Source: Mytilus trossulus (lineage: Eukaryota > Mollusca > Bivalvia > Mytilida > Mytilidae). Taken from it: 64,000 bases of DNA. The notes under the pieces were generated by a model. It did not search any database. It was not told the DNA's origin and saw nothing but the letters and a program-made list of their open reading frames with translations. The position numbers and the translations under genes were made by a program. The stretch spans positions 43,633,878 to 43,697,877 of the forward strand of contig NC_086386.1 in the NCBI RefSeq assembly GCF_036588685.1, given 5' to 3'. Positions 1 to 10,280 of the stretch are shown here, piece by piece (position 1 is the first letter of the stretch; every line of letters starts with the position of its first letter).

Positions 1-1180
1 CGGGATTGTCAAAACCGAAGATTTATTTGTATCCATGTATTTTTAAGGGAAAATAATAATTATAATAATAATAATCGGGGGGTTCACTGTGGCTTTCCAT
101 ATCTCTAATGGATGTGGTTTATAATGTTTATTGTTTTCTTTTTGATTAGTTAGTTGGTTTTCCTGTGTGTATTGTATTACATTAGTCATTTTGGGGGCCC
201 CTTTTTCTTGCTGTTCGATGTGAGACAATGCTCCGTGTTGAAAGCCGTTCTTTGACCTATAAAGGTTTACTTTTAGAATTGTGACTCGATTGGATAATTG
301 TTTTATCGGCACTCATACCACATCTTCTTATATCTATGATAGAATTTTACCCAGAACACGTGTAGTTGGCAAAGTAACGTATTGATATGAGTTGTTAAGA
401 AAACAATTTGTTCAATTAAACCTTTTTTGTTCAAATTAATTATTGTATATCTTAATTTCAGTTTGGAACATTTTGCGCCAGACGAGTGTGTAGTCTTCAT
501 ACGAATCATAAGTACTGGTCGAATCAAAAATGTTAAAAAGGAAAGAACATTTAGGTGACAAAAAATAAGAATTGCTTTGTCAAAAACAATTGAACAAGCC
601 TAATCTAATCCATGGGGTAAAAAAATCTTCGTATAACGAATTACACAAAGAGGTATATTGAACGATGAGGAACTTATTATCCATTTTGTTTTTCAAAGTT
701 TTTGATTAATTCTTAATAATATGAAATCCCAGTGACCTAATTAAATAAGGTTCCTATTAATTAACATCCTGTATCTAAAGTTTGTCTACTAATGGTTATG
801 ATATAACAAAGCTTGCACTTCCTTGATAGACAGTTGCTGCTGTAGGGGAAGCTATTCAACGAATTTTGGCGGAGTTCTTGTTGCTTGTTGGCTTAGGTTT
901 TCAGTGTAGTTTTTTGTCTTTATTTTGCATTAATGTTTTGCTTATGCGGGAAAAATATATGTTAACAACTATAATTCACTAAAAAATGTCAGTAATATTA
1001 GAAATTAAAAAGATGAACAAATGGTTATTTATATGTATATTAATTGACGTTGAAAGTTTTAAACATATGCTAGAAACCTTATATGTGTTTCTTGTTCGAA
1101 TAGTTATCAAAGGTACCAGGATTATAATTTAATACCGAAAAGTCACGAGGGAAAATCGCTATCTATAAGAAAAATTTGTG
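1..1180. other. Intergenic stretch, no gene seen
   Basis: AT-rich sequence with no supportable exon. It holds an ATA/ATT-rich simple tract near 49-74, a degenerate R1 repeat at 215-337 and a short R2 fragment near 1105-1130 (the phrase ggtaccaggattataat). Nothing else is recognisable. Confidence 0.6.
215..337 (-). repeat. R1 dispersed repeat, degenerate copy
   Basis: The stretch reads, in reverse orientation, through landmarks shared with the better copies at 5035-5312 and 28681-28820: tgttgaaagccgt, gacctata and the end catacc-acatcttctt. It is strongly diverged. Confidence 0.6.
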
Positions 1181-1684
1181 TTCTGCCTTTTTCACATTTT
1201 CTTTTTTCAGACATCACTCCTTTCATTAAAATGATTATATCGTAACATGGCAAAATCTCAGTTTTGAAAAATAAAGTTTCTGTATAAAAAGCAGATCCTA
1301 TTTTGAAGCTTTAACAAATAATCGTCATTTCAATTAGATATTTTTTTTAGCTCTTTGCTCATATCAAATTTTCACTGCTCATCTTTTCTCACGATTTCAA
1401 AACAAACAAAACAAAACAAAATCGGAAATATTTTGCTTTCCGTAATGGGATACATGATGCCATCTAAAGACCAAAAAAGCAAAACAACACTATTCATTAG
1501 CAGCAAAAATGTAATGATGTCAGTGATAGAGATTTAATCCACAAAGTTAAGTCATACGTGTACCTATACGTGTAAAGATTGCTTCTTTCACAAATTTCCA
1601 TTAGTAATTTTGTTGATAATGAGGACAATTCAATATAAAGGAACTATCTATACTTAAAAATAGAAAAAAAAGTTCCATTTTTCA

Positions 1685-1690
1685 TATAAA
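1685..1690 (+). promoter_or_regulatory. TATA box of IL-17-like gene copy 1
   Basis: TATAAA lies 76 bases before the ATG of the first exon. The same position is occupied by TATAAA in segment 3 (13545) and TATATAA in segment 2 (9387), inside an otherwise diverged upstream region. That conservation supports a real core promoter. Confidence 0.6.
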
Positions 1691-1760
1691 ATGAAAATAT
1701 ATGCATTTACCTTCAAAAAGCTATCGAAAAACAATTGACAAAGGAAGATATATTGCCACA

Positions 1761-1790
1761 ATGAAGAAAGCAATCATATATCAAGTTTTG
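1761..1790 (+). CDS. IL17: Exon 1 of IL-17-like copy 1 (30 nt)
   Basis: It encodes MKKAIIYQVL and is followed directly by a gttagt donor. The ATG has an A at -3. Equivalent exons are seen at 9458-9481 and 13631-13660, and the following intron sequence is also recognisably related. Confidence 0.8.
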
Positions 1791-3076
1791 GTTAGTAACA
1801 TTTTAACAATATGAATAACTGTTTGAATATCACTACTAATTTTATTAATTGAACCATCAGAAAGAATTCAATGCAATGTGGTATAAAAAAAAAACCATAC
1901 CTGCTTGTTATTACATGGATGAAACGTCTGTCTTTTATCAATTTGTTTTTCCGAGGTTGTTAATATTGATATATTTTAACATTTTTCATGTCGGGGTCAT
2001 TTATAGCCAACACATAGTATTGGGTTGAGCCAGTTGGTTATTTATATTTAAATCTCTATTATAGTATGTTATTCTTCAGCTAGGATTATGGTGAATATTC
2101 CCCATCAAGACTAGTAACACCATATTGCTCCTCAACTGTTTCGATTATAATGCATTCTTGGCTTTCAAATATTTGGGTGATGTGGTACCCATTTTTTAAT
2201 ACAATAAATTAAATAATTGACGTTAGTTTTTTTTTAAAATCAACAAGTTTTCCTCTCTTTTATTAAAGATGTTCGTGTATGTTTCAAAATTGTATTGGAT
2301 AAAGATGAGTGTACGATTGATAAGTCCCCTTCTACTCAACCACATCGACTCTATGTAATTAAGGACTATTATATGGTGAATTATGAACTAAAAAGATTTG
2401 AATGAATTAAAAAAAAAGAAGATAAATAAAATCCGATAACATCGTCTTCCTTATTTACAAAATCAAGCTGAAAAGACGACGATTTGTTATATTTATATAA
2501 CTCTATATATATTCATTTCAGTTTGCATTGTTGTTGATGATTCAAACGGCCTATTTAACCACATCATGTAGAGACCCTGAACCATTGAACGTACCTCAGC
2601 TCTATTATACTTCCGGTAACATCACAGCAACAAGCAAATTCGTATTTCCACGTGAGTCAGACATCCTTCATGGATACGGCACATTATATAAAGTACCAGA
2701 ACATTTGATAAATATCAGATACGAAACAGAATTAAAGCTTGGAGAATGCATTGATTATCGGAGACGTGTGTTTCATGTGGAACTAGCTCACGAGCCGATC
2801 TCCGTTGGTAGTACGTGTCCTTGGTACTATAGAAAGAATATCGATGAAAACAGATTGCCAAAACTCTTATATGATGTTGAATGCATCTGTGATAATTGCA
2901 TCGGTCACAGATTTGGGAAAACTTGTCAGAAAATATACACGTATTTCAATGTTTATAGAAGAACTGGATGCTTGAATGGAATTTATAAATATTCAACAAT
3001 AATCGAGCCGGTATCGGTTGGTTGTAGCTGTGTTAGAGACCCAAACCGAATTGGTCGACAAACAATGCATTCATAA
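1761..3076 (+). CDS. IL17: IL-17-like secreted cytokine, copy 1 (two exons)
   Basis: Exons 1761-1790 and 2522-3076, joined in phase 0 (donor gttagt, acceptor tttcag), give 194 residues. The first 10 residues from exon 1 plus the start of exon 2 form a hydrophobic signal peptide, so the protein is secreted. The body has IL-17 family marks: TCPWYY, DENRLP a few residues later, a VECICDNC cysteine cluster, and the C-terminal PVSVGCSCV signature. Ten cysteines are present, matching the cystine-knot-like fold. IL-17 cytokines bind IL-17 receptors and drive inflammatory signalling; the family is expanded in bivalves (family knowledge). The start is the ATG at 1761, because the large exon alone has no good ATG before the signal sequence and the short exon is conserved in all three segments. 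It lies 70-80 bases after a TATA box. Which IL-17 subfamily it belongs to cannot be told here. Confidence 0.9.
2522..3076 (+). CDS. IL17: Exon 2 of IL-17-like copy 1
   Basis: It starts after the acceptor tttcag, reads FALLLMIQTAY at the start and ends with TAA at 3074-3076. It carries the whole IL-17 domain (184 residues). Confidence 0.9.
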   Translation, partial: FALLLMIQTAYLTTSCRDPEPLNVPQLYYTSGNITATSKFVFPRESDILHGYGTLYKVPEHLINIRYETELKLGECIDYRRRVFHVELAHEPISVGSTCPWYYRKNIDENRLPKLLYDVECICDNCIGHRFGKTCQKIYTYFNVYRRTGCLNGIYKYSTIIEPVSVGCSCVRDPNRIGRQTMHS

Positions 3077-3248
3077 AATGTTCTGAAATTCTGATGTCTC
3101 TACCTCATATTTTCTCTAGTCAAAGTGGTAAGAGTAACATGTATATTTATTATTTTGTTGTTAATGGTTGCTATTAAGTGATCTTGTATGTAAACAAAAT
3201 TAAATATTTGAAGAAAACGTATCATTTTATTTTGAATAGTGAGTGTCA

Positions 3249-3254
3249 AATAAA
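3249..3254 (+). other. Candidate polyadenylation signal, IL-17-like copy 1
   Basis: AATAAA about 170 bases after the stop codon. It is the first canonical hexamer downstream. Confidence 0.45.
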
Positions 3255-3317
3255 AATAGAAAAACATTATTTTGAGTTACTACTAATGCCTACATCATCA
3301 GTGATAATTGTTCATTA

Positions 3318-3610
3318 TCAGCAGTGGCGGGTCCAGAAGTGTTTTTATAAAAGAGTTGGCCCTGACTGACCGAAAGGAGAGGCTGCTCCAGTCATGCTCC
3401 AGTAATTCCCTATATAATCAACAAATATTTCCCACAAAAAGGGGCAGGCCACCATACCCAACTAGATATGCTTATGATCAGTTTTCTTTACGACGGGGAC
3501 TGACGACTGACATAAGAGAGTCCCTCTGTAGTCAGTGATTCCCTATAATCAACTAAATTGTTCCAAAAAAACGGGGGGGGGGGGGCGAGCCGCCAGACCC
3601 CCTGGATCCA
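3318..3610 (+). repeat. R7 dispersed repeat, two tandem partial copies with poly-G
   Basis: Two related blocks (from about 3318 and from about 3490) contain a 'gagtccctctgtagtcagtga' or 'ccagtaattccctatataatc' phase, then ggcaggcc or gggcgagcc. A run of 13 G at 3573-3585 sits in the second block. The same family recurs in reverse orientation at 58888-59041, next to a 19-G run region. Confidence 0.65.
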
Positions 3611-4800
3611 CCTATGATCAGTTATCTTTAATGTAATTAACAGGTAGATAGATTGATGTCACTGAGAACTAAAAGCAATGAATATGTATAGCTACAGACA
3701 TTCGGAGGTCAACAATCAGTTTATCTCCTAAAAATTTAAGAAATGAAATAATAATGATTCATACAATACGCTGTAGATCTATTATTTTTTAGTTTAACAG
3801 CATCAATCTTTTGTTTTCCAATAAAGAAGATTATTTTTAATGATAATATCGACCTTCAAGAATGTCGGATCTGTATTCGTTTTCACACAAAAAAAGGAAT
3901 TAACGCATCTTCTCTCGTGTAACATGAACATGAAAATTGCACTTTATAAATTGTGTGCGTTGGGAGCGCTTTTCTGGGCGTATCGTCAACAAGTGCGCTC
4001 AAGCTTGAACATTAAAAGTCATAAATGAATACATCTTCCGTAACAAGAAGAGCTATATAACCAAAACGGACATAGCCAAAATCCCTGCCTGAATAAGTTG
4101 GAACTTTAATTTTCAAAATTATTTTCAAATTTCAAATCAAATCTTTCAATGATAATTGACAATAGAAATATTGATAATTCATAACAAGGAACAAGATAAA
4201 AAAAAACTCAAGACGCAGATCAATACACTGAAGAAACATATTTCTCTTTCTATTGTATAATTAGGATATCATTTATAATGTCCCTTTGGTATCTTTCGTC
4301 CCTCTTTTATACGGCGTTTTTCAAATAGTTTTATCGAATGCAAAATCACGTTATGTTTATCATCTATAGTTTCCAACAGTAGAACTATTCAAATACGAAT
4401 TAATAAGGAAAGAGATGGTATAACTTTGCTAATTTAATCTGTATTCCTAACCGGGAGGAAATGTCATAATAGGCCAAACTTCATGACTCTTGTTGTTCCT
4501 AATGAATAGATGATAACTTTTTAATCTTATTTGCATAATGAGGTAAATATTTGGAGAACGATTTATTATAAATCTGTGTTTTATTTGAATTTGCTATGGA
4601 AAATATAAGGCATTAAGTAAGTTGATTCAACAACTATCAGAAATAGTTGATGCTTTCATGACGTAAATGAAGTTCAGAATTCCGTATAATCACACAAAAG
4701 AAGGTTTTTGTCACCACAATGGACATATCATAACGTATTTTTTTGTGTTTCTATTATATGACAATAGAATTGACAAAATGGTTCAAGCACTTCAGAAGGT
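3611..4800. other. 3' flank of IL-17 segment 1, no gene
   Basis: No exon is supportable. Parts align with the flanks of the other two segments: ttaacgcatcttctctc at 3899 (and 10831), and the gacgcagatc stretch near 4212 (and near 11018 and 16589). The tail of an R3 repeat (tatctttcgtccctctttta) lies at about 4291-4310. Confidence 0.6.
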
Positions 4801-5034
4801 AATCAACTCATCATAGATAAATGGTTCTTGTTTGCAAATGTTTTTCATCAAGCAGTGTAGCTGATGTTTTTAAAAGACTAATAATATATAGACCTTAGCA
4901 ATATTCAGATGTTAGAATTACCAAAAGACATAGCTGTTTCCATACAAACCATTTGGAAATGTACTTCCTGGTTAAAAAAAAATGTGAGTCTGGATTTACC
5001 TTTATTGGGCACGCTTAACCCAAAACAGCTTTAT

Positions 5035-5312
5035 AACCAAAAGGGATTTGTAATTCAGTGGTTGTCGTTTGTTTATGTGTTACATATTTGTTTTTCGTTC
5101 ATTTTTTTACATAGATGAGGCCGTTAGTTTTCTCGTTTGAATTGTTTTACATTGTCTTATCGGGGCCTTTTATAGCTGACTATGTGGTATGGGTTTTGCG
5201 CATTGTTGAAGGCCGTACGGTGACCTATAGTTATTATTAATGTTTGTGTCATTTTAGTCTTTTGTGGATAGTTGTCTCATTGGCAATCATACCACATCTT
5301 CTTTTTTTATAA
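5035..5312 (-). repeat. R1 dispersed repeat, long copy
   Basis: In reverse orientation it contains ggttgtcgtttgtttatgtg, the gttgaaggccgtacggtgac landmark and the end attggcaatcataccacatc. It is one of the best-preserved R1 copies in the window. Confidence 0.8.
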
Positions 5313-5720
5313 AGTTGTCAAATTGGTATAAAAATCATGTTTTCTTTAGGGAGGTTGATCCTTAATTTCTTATATAGACAAACAATGTCAACCAATACGT
5401 CAACTACAGTTAAATCACCAGTTCCAGATGGTTTAAGCATCTCTGATTCTGAATATACTAATTTTTAAAGATTTCCAATAGAGACATGGCCAATATTCTA
5501 CTATTTCTATATATTGTATATTCATGTTGGTTTTTTTCCAATACTTTTTAAATAACGACATTGAATTGAATGAAACTTTTTATATACTGACAATGCTATG
5601 ACAAAAGAACGAACCACGAACAAAAGACAAACAATAGTATACTATTCATTAAATAGAAAATTGAAGACTTGTGTATTATTTTTATTTCTTGCATAGGAAA
5701 CTTATTTGAATACATGGAAT

Positions 5721-5798
5721 GATGTGGTATGATTGCCAATGAGACAACTATCAACAAAAGACCAAAATGACACAGACATTAGCAACTATACATATTTG
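5721..5798 (+). repeat. R1 dispersed repeat, short copy
   Basis: It begins gatgtggtatgattgccaat, continues through agaccaaaatgacacagaca and is cut off soon after. Confidence 0.8.
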
Positions 5799-5819
5799 AA
5801 CGAGCTGTGCGCCTCTCCT

Positions 5820-6232
5820 TACTGATATCATCTTATTTTTATATGAGTTTGAGTTCCTTCAGACACTTTTGTCCAAAACAAAAAATCATTGGAAGATACC
5901 AAGACTGCTGGTGGACGTTTCGTCCCCGAGGGTATCACCAGCCCAGTAATCAGCACTTCGGTGTTGACATGAATATCAATTATATGGTCATTTTTATAAA
6001 TTTTCTGTTTACAAAACTTTGAATTATTCGAAAAACTAAGGATTTTCTTACCCCAGGAGTAGATTACCTTAGCCGTATTTGGCACAACTTTTTGGAATTT
6101 TGAGTCCTCAATGCTCTTCAACTTTGTATTTGTTTGGCTTTTTAACTTTTTTGATCTGAGCGTCACTGATGAGTTTTATGTAGACGAAACGTGCGTCTGG
6201 CGTATAAAATTATAATCCTGGTACTTTTGATA
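5820..6232 (-). repeat. R2 dispersed repeat with a preserved reading frame
   Basis: It carries the R2 landmarks tgatgagttttatgtagacg, gtctggcgta and tataatcctggtacttttga at the right end. On the minus strand, 5828-6166 is open for 112 codons, and part of the same frame is open in the copy at 7898-8104. Whether that frame is a real protein is uncertain; I annotate it as repeat only. Confidence 0.75.
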
Positions 6233-6464
6233 ACTAATTACCGTTTAGTTAATTTTCGGCAATTTCCATTTGACGTGGCTCTGTACATCACGTCATTGTG
6301 ATAGTTTGTTATGGTAATTTTTTGTATTCTTGTCTTTCTTTTTTGCTAATGTGCTTTTTCTATATGCCTTTTTGTTTATCTTTGATTGTAATACTGTGTC
6401 AATATGTTGGCTGCGGTACCCCTACTCTATTAATGTCTGGTTCTTTTGATCTCACATAGCTGTC

Positions 6465-7800
6465 AATATTATGTGGCTTATGTCTTTCAATCCTGAAAAA
6501 ACAGAAATTATGATGTTCTCAAATAATGTGATAAAAAACCCTAATTTTACAATGAACAACAAAAAAATACCAATTGTGCGATCTCATAAGCATCTAGGGG
6601 TTACATTTAGAAGTGACGCAAAATGGAACAGCTATGTTGAAAATATATTAAATAGTGTTAAAAAACATCTGAATATACTGCGAAAACTCAAATATCAACT
6701 TAGCCGAAAAAATTTGGAAAAATTATATCTAGTATTTATTAGACCAATTTTTGAATATGCAACTGAAGTATGGGACAATTGCGGAAAAGGTTATTCAATT
6801 AAATTAGAAAAGCTACAACTTGAAGCTGCATGAATTGTAACAGGTTTGCCTGTTTACACACACTCTGAGACTGTCTTAAAAGAGGTTGGTTGGGAAACTT
6901 TAGAGGAACGAAGAAAGAAAAGAAAACTACAATTATTTTATAAAATTCAGAATAATAATGCCCCTGAATATTTATGTAACCTTGTGCCCCCTAAAATTAA
7001 AAGTACAACACAATATCCCTTGCGAAATGGACAAGAAATCATTTCACCATTTTGTAGGCTGACACTGACTTCCCAATCCTTTATCCCATCAACAATTAAA
7101 CTTTGGAATAATTTGAACATATCAGTTCGAAATGTAGACTCGTTATCAAAATTCGAGGTAGAATTAAAAAACTACGAAATTCGAAATGAGAATCAATCTA
7201 TTTTAAAACTTTATTTATATGGTCCAAGAAAATTGAACATAATATTAACCCAATTTAGATGTTCGGCATCGTTCTTGAATTGTGACTTGTTTAGAGCTAA
7301 CATTATATCTGATCCAACATGTAAATATGGTTTGGATATTGAGGACATGCACCATTTTTTTCTTTGAATGTCCTTTCTATTTAAATGAAAGGGCTATTCT
7401 GTTTAATGGTCTCAGCTGGCTTCCCGAAGGCTGCGATTTGGACTTAACACTACTGGTTTTTGGAAAAGAAACTCTTTCCTATGATCAAAATGTGCAAATT
7501 CTTAAACAAGTATTCAATTTTATAAAGAGATCAAAACGATTCCTCGTAGTAAAACGCACATCATCATCATTATCATCATCAACCTAATCTCTGTCGTTCT
7601 TTCCTCATTCCCTCTACTTTTTTCAGTACAGATAATTAATATTTATGTTGTTTATATTATATGATGCATGCTTACGTTCAATTTATATTGTTATATATAT
7701 TGTATTGTGGAGAAGACTTTATAAGTATGTTTTACTTTTGTCTGATCCTTTTTCGCTTTGAGCAAATAAAATATGTTTAAACTAAACTAAAAAATATTAT
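6465..7800 (+). mobile_element. 5'-truncated LINE (non-LTR retrotransposon)
   Basis: The coding remnant (see 6471-7587) covers the end of a reverse transcriptase and the C-terminal cysteine/histidine region. It is followed by a short 3' region with a (cat)n-like tract at 7559-7580 and a tail ending caaataaaatatgtttaaac and ctaaactaaaa. It lies between R2 copies. 5' truncation is usual for LINEs. I cannot assign a clade. Confidence 0.8.
6471..7587 (+). pseudogene. LINE reverse transcriptase C-terminal remnant, broken
   Basis: The frame opens with FNPEKTEIMMFSN, then KHLGVTF, LKYQLSRKNLEKLY and FIRPIFEYATEVWD, which are typical of the end of LINE reverse transcriptases. A TGA at 6831-6833 interrupts it; the same frame resumes (IVTGLPVYTHSE) to about 7362, where a T-run before ctttgaatgtcc shifts the frame. 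The last part (from 7363, ECPFYLNER) continues to 7587. The C-terminal region has C and H residues spaced like the zinc-binding end of such proteins (CKYG, MHHFF, ECPFY). There is one stop and one frameshift over about 370 codons, so the insertion seems fairly young. The N-terminal polymerase motifs and endonuclease are absent. Confidence 0.85.
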
Positions 7801-7824
7801 GGAATTTCATGCATTTGTCTTATA

Positions 7825-8262
7825 TTTTTCATATGAGTCTTATGTAGACGAAACGCGTGTCAGGCGTACTAAATTATAATCCTGGTACTTTTGATAACTA
7901 TTTAAACCACGTGCTCGATCCCACTGCTGGTGAACGTTTCGTTCCCGAGGGTATCATCAGCCCAGTAGTCAACATTTCGGTGTTGACATGAATATCAATC
8001 ATGTTGTCATTTTTATAAATTTCCTGTTTACAAAACTTTGAATTTTTCGACAAACTAAGGATTTTCGTATTCCATGCATTGATTACCTTAGACGTATTTT
8101 GCACAACTTTTTAGAATTTTTGATCCTCAATGGTCTTCAACTTTGTACTTGTTTGGCTTTATAAATATTTCGATTTGAGTGTCACTGATGAGTCTTATGT
8201 AGACGAAATGTGCGTCTGGCGTACTAAATTATAATCCTAGTACTTTTGATAACTATTATATG
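7825..8262 (-). repeat. R2 dispersed repeat, one short and one long copy
   Basis: A short copy ends at about 7903 and a longer one spans about 7915-8262. Both end with the tataatcctggtacttttga type phrase. The longer one carries, on the minus strand, a 68-codon open frame (7898-8104) that matches part of the frame in the copy at 5828-6166. Confidence 0.75.
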
Positions 8263-8289
8263 TGAGAGGTTAATCTATAGCAATAAAAC

Positions 8290-8755
8290 TAAAAAGCCAA
8301 ACAAAAGTTAAATCCACCATTTTCTGCATAAGAAAATGCATTTACCAAGTCGGGAATATGACAGCTGTTGTTCAGTCGTTTGGTGTGTTTAATCTTTTGA
8401 TTTGACATTTGCTTAGGGACTTCCGTTGAGCATTTCCCCTGGAGTTCGGTATATTTGTTATCATTCTTTTGCAAGTGAAATATATGACCGTCACACCGGG
8501 TTCAACTGACTTGGACCTTCTCTCTGGATTTAAGTGTTTGTGTTTATGACCGATACCATTCCTGAGCACCTAAGATCACCCCCATTTTTTGGTGGGCTTC
8601 GTGTTGCTTAGTATATAGTTTTATTATTATTTTTGTGTTCTGTACTGTTATTTGTCTGTTTGTCTTGTTATGTTTAGCTATGGTGTTGTATGTTTATTAT
8701 TCAATCTTTGAGCTTGACTATCCCTCAGGTATCTTTCGTCCCTCTTTCAAAACTA
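8290..8755. repeat. R3 dispersed repeat, long copy
   Basis: Landmarks are aagccaaacaaaagttaaat, ccaagtcgggaatatgacag, tggtgtgtttaatcttttga and the end gtatctttcgtccctctttc. Related copies are at 10075-10280, 17140-17400, 19100-19265, 21245-21480 and 30780-31085. Confidence 0.7.
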
Positions 8756-8887
8756 TAATTCTCGAAAGACCGTAAGAAGAACTTTTTTATAGACAAATGA
8801 AGGTAGATTTTTAAACATGTTAAAACTAAGTATTGATAACTTGATCACTTTGATGTGAAGATAGTCGGTTATATAAATTCGTCACAC

Positions 8888-9015
8888 GGTGTGCTTGTGA
8901 CCTAGTGCGATATATATTGGTTCAGCTAATTCCGTATGAAAATTCCAGCTTTGCTCTCACCTCATATGGAATGTTTAACTGACCACGTATCAATCGCATT
9001 AGGTCACTAACACAC
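8888..9015. repeat. Foldback (MITE-like) element
   Basis: The arms at about 8888-8938 and 8963-9015 are imperfect inverted repeats: gtgacctagtgcgata on the left pairs with the complement of tatcaatcgcattaggtcac on the right. The spacer is about 24 bases. An AT-rich dinucleotide tract follows at about 9025-9050. Confidence 0.65.
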
Positions 9016-9386
9016 TATGTTACTAATATATATATAATAATATATATATTTCTTCCATATAAGGTCATTAGAAAAAAATTAAGAATTTATTTTAACATTT
9101 TTCTTTTTTCAGTCATTATTCATTTCATTTAATTTACTATCATGTTATAGATCAGATAGGTATCGTAAATTCCTCAACTTTTGAAAGAAATATTACAATC
9201 TGATCAACATACAGAACCTGTTTAGATGTTTTGAGAAGAAATCGTCATTTCTATCAGATAAAAAAAGACATTGTTTAGGCAAAATAAAATAAGAATAATA
9301 CCCATCTCGGTACATAGAAATCTCAGTTACTTTTAGATATTACGATTACAAAAAAGACAAAAATAGAGAAAAAAAAACATTTTTCA

Positions 9387-9393
9387 TATATAA
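9387..9393 (+). promoter_or_regulatory. TATA box of IL-17 segment 2
   Basis: TATATAA, 71 bases before the ATG at 9458. Its position matches the TATA boxes of segments 1 and 3. Confidence 0.5.
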
Positions 9394-9457
9394 GTTTTAA
9401 AAAAATCATTTATCTTCAAGAAACTATCCTGAAACAACTTGCAGAAAAGGAATATTG

Positions 9458-9481
9458 ATGAAAAGTATAATTCAAATCTTT
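9458..9481 (+). pseudogene. Orphan IL-17-like exon 1
   Basis: It reads MKSIIQIF and is followed by a gtcagt donor, as in segment 3. It is 8 codons instead of 10 but ends in the same phase 0. The surrounding sequence aligns with the exon 1 regions at 1761 and 13631. No IL-17 exon 2 follows within the segment, so the locus cannot encode the cytokine by itself. Confidence 0.6.
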
Positions 9482-9879
9482 GTCAGTAACATGTTAAGAA
9501 TTTGAATGAATAATTTAATATTAACACAATATTTTTATTAGACTCTCCGTAAAGAACACTAATGTGGCATACCTAAATATTAGTACATGGATGAAACAAC
9601 TGTGTCTTATTTTTCTTCTCGGGATGTCTGTATGTCTGATTTTTTTGTAAGCTTGTAGATTTTAGACGGATAATTTAATAAACAACCTTAAAGTATGGTT
9701 AGGGGGTTGAGTGCTAACAATCATGTTTAAGCAATCCACATTAGTTGTGTGTTGTCCAAAGCAAGGATGCTGTAAATTAATGGCTGTCGTTGGTTCATGT
9801 CTGTTATGTTTGTTTTAGGTAAATTGATTTGAATTTCTAGTAAATTAGGCCTTTCATTTTCCTTGTTTGCATTGGTTCA

Positions 9880-10280
9880 CATATCTTAATGCGGATGCCT
9901 TTAAAAGCCGACGATACAGACTCAATGATGAAGGCGATATGGTGTCTTAAAACTGTTTAAATCTACTTTTTTGAAATCTGGTGGATAGTAGTCTTATTGG
10001 TAAGAATACCACATTTTTAACCTATTATGTCTGTATGTTTAGTTCACACATTGTTGGCAATATCATAGAACTCTATATGACTGCCAGACAAGTAAGAAGT
10101 TTAGCTAGCATCAAACTAGTTTAAATCGCCTATTTTCTACATTAAAAATGCATGTTCCAAGTAAGGAATATAACAGTTGTTATCCATTAATTTGATGTGT
10201 TTGAGCTTTGATTTTGCCATTTATAAGGGACTTTTCGTTCTGAATTTTCTACGATGTTTGGTATTTGTATTATTCTGCTT
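9880..10280. repeat. Degenerate R1 copy then R3 copy
   Basis: Reverse R1 landmarks (cgatgatgaaggc-like block, gtggatagtagtcttattgg, ending taccacattttt) run to about 10015. An R3 stretch with catgttccaagtaaggaata, ataacagttgttatccatta and gatgtgtttgagctttgatt follows from about 10075. Confidence 0.6.
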
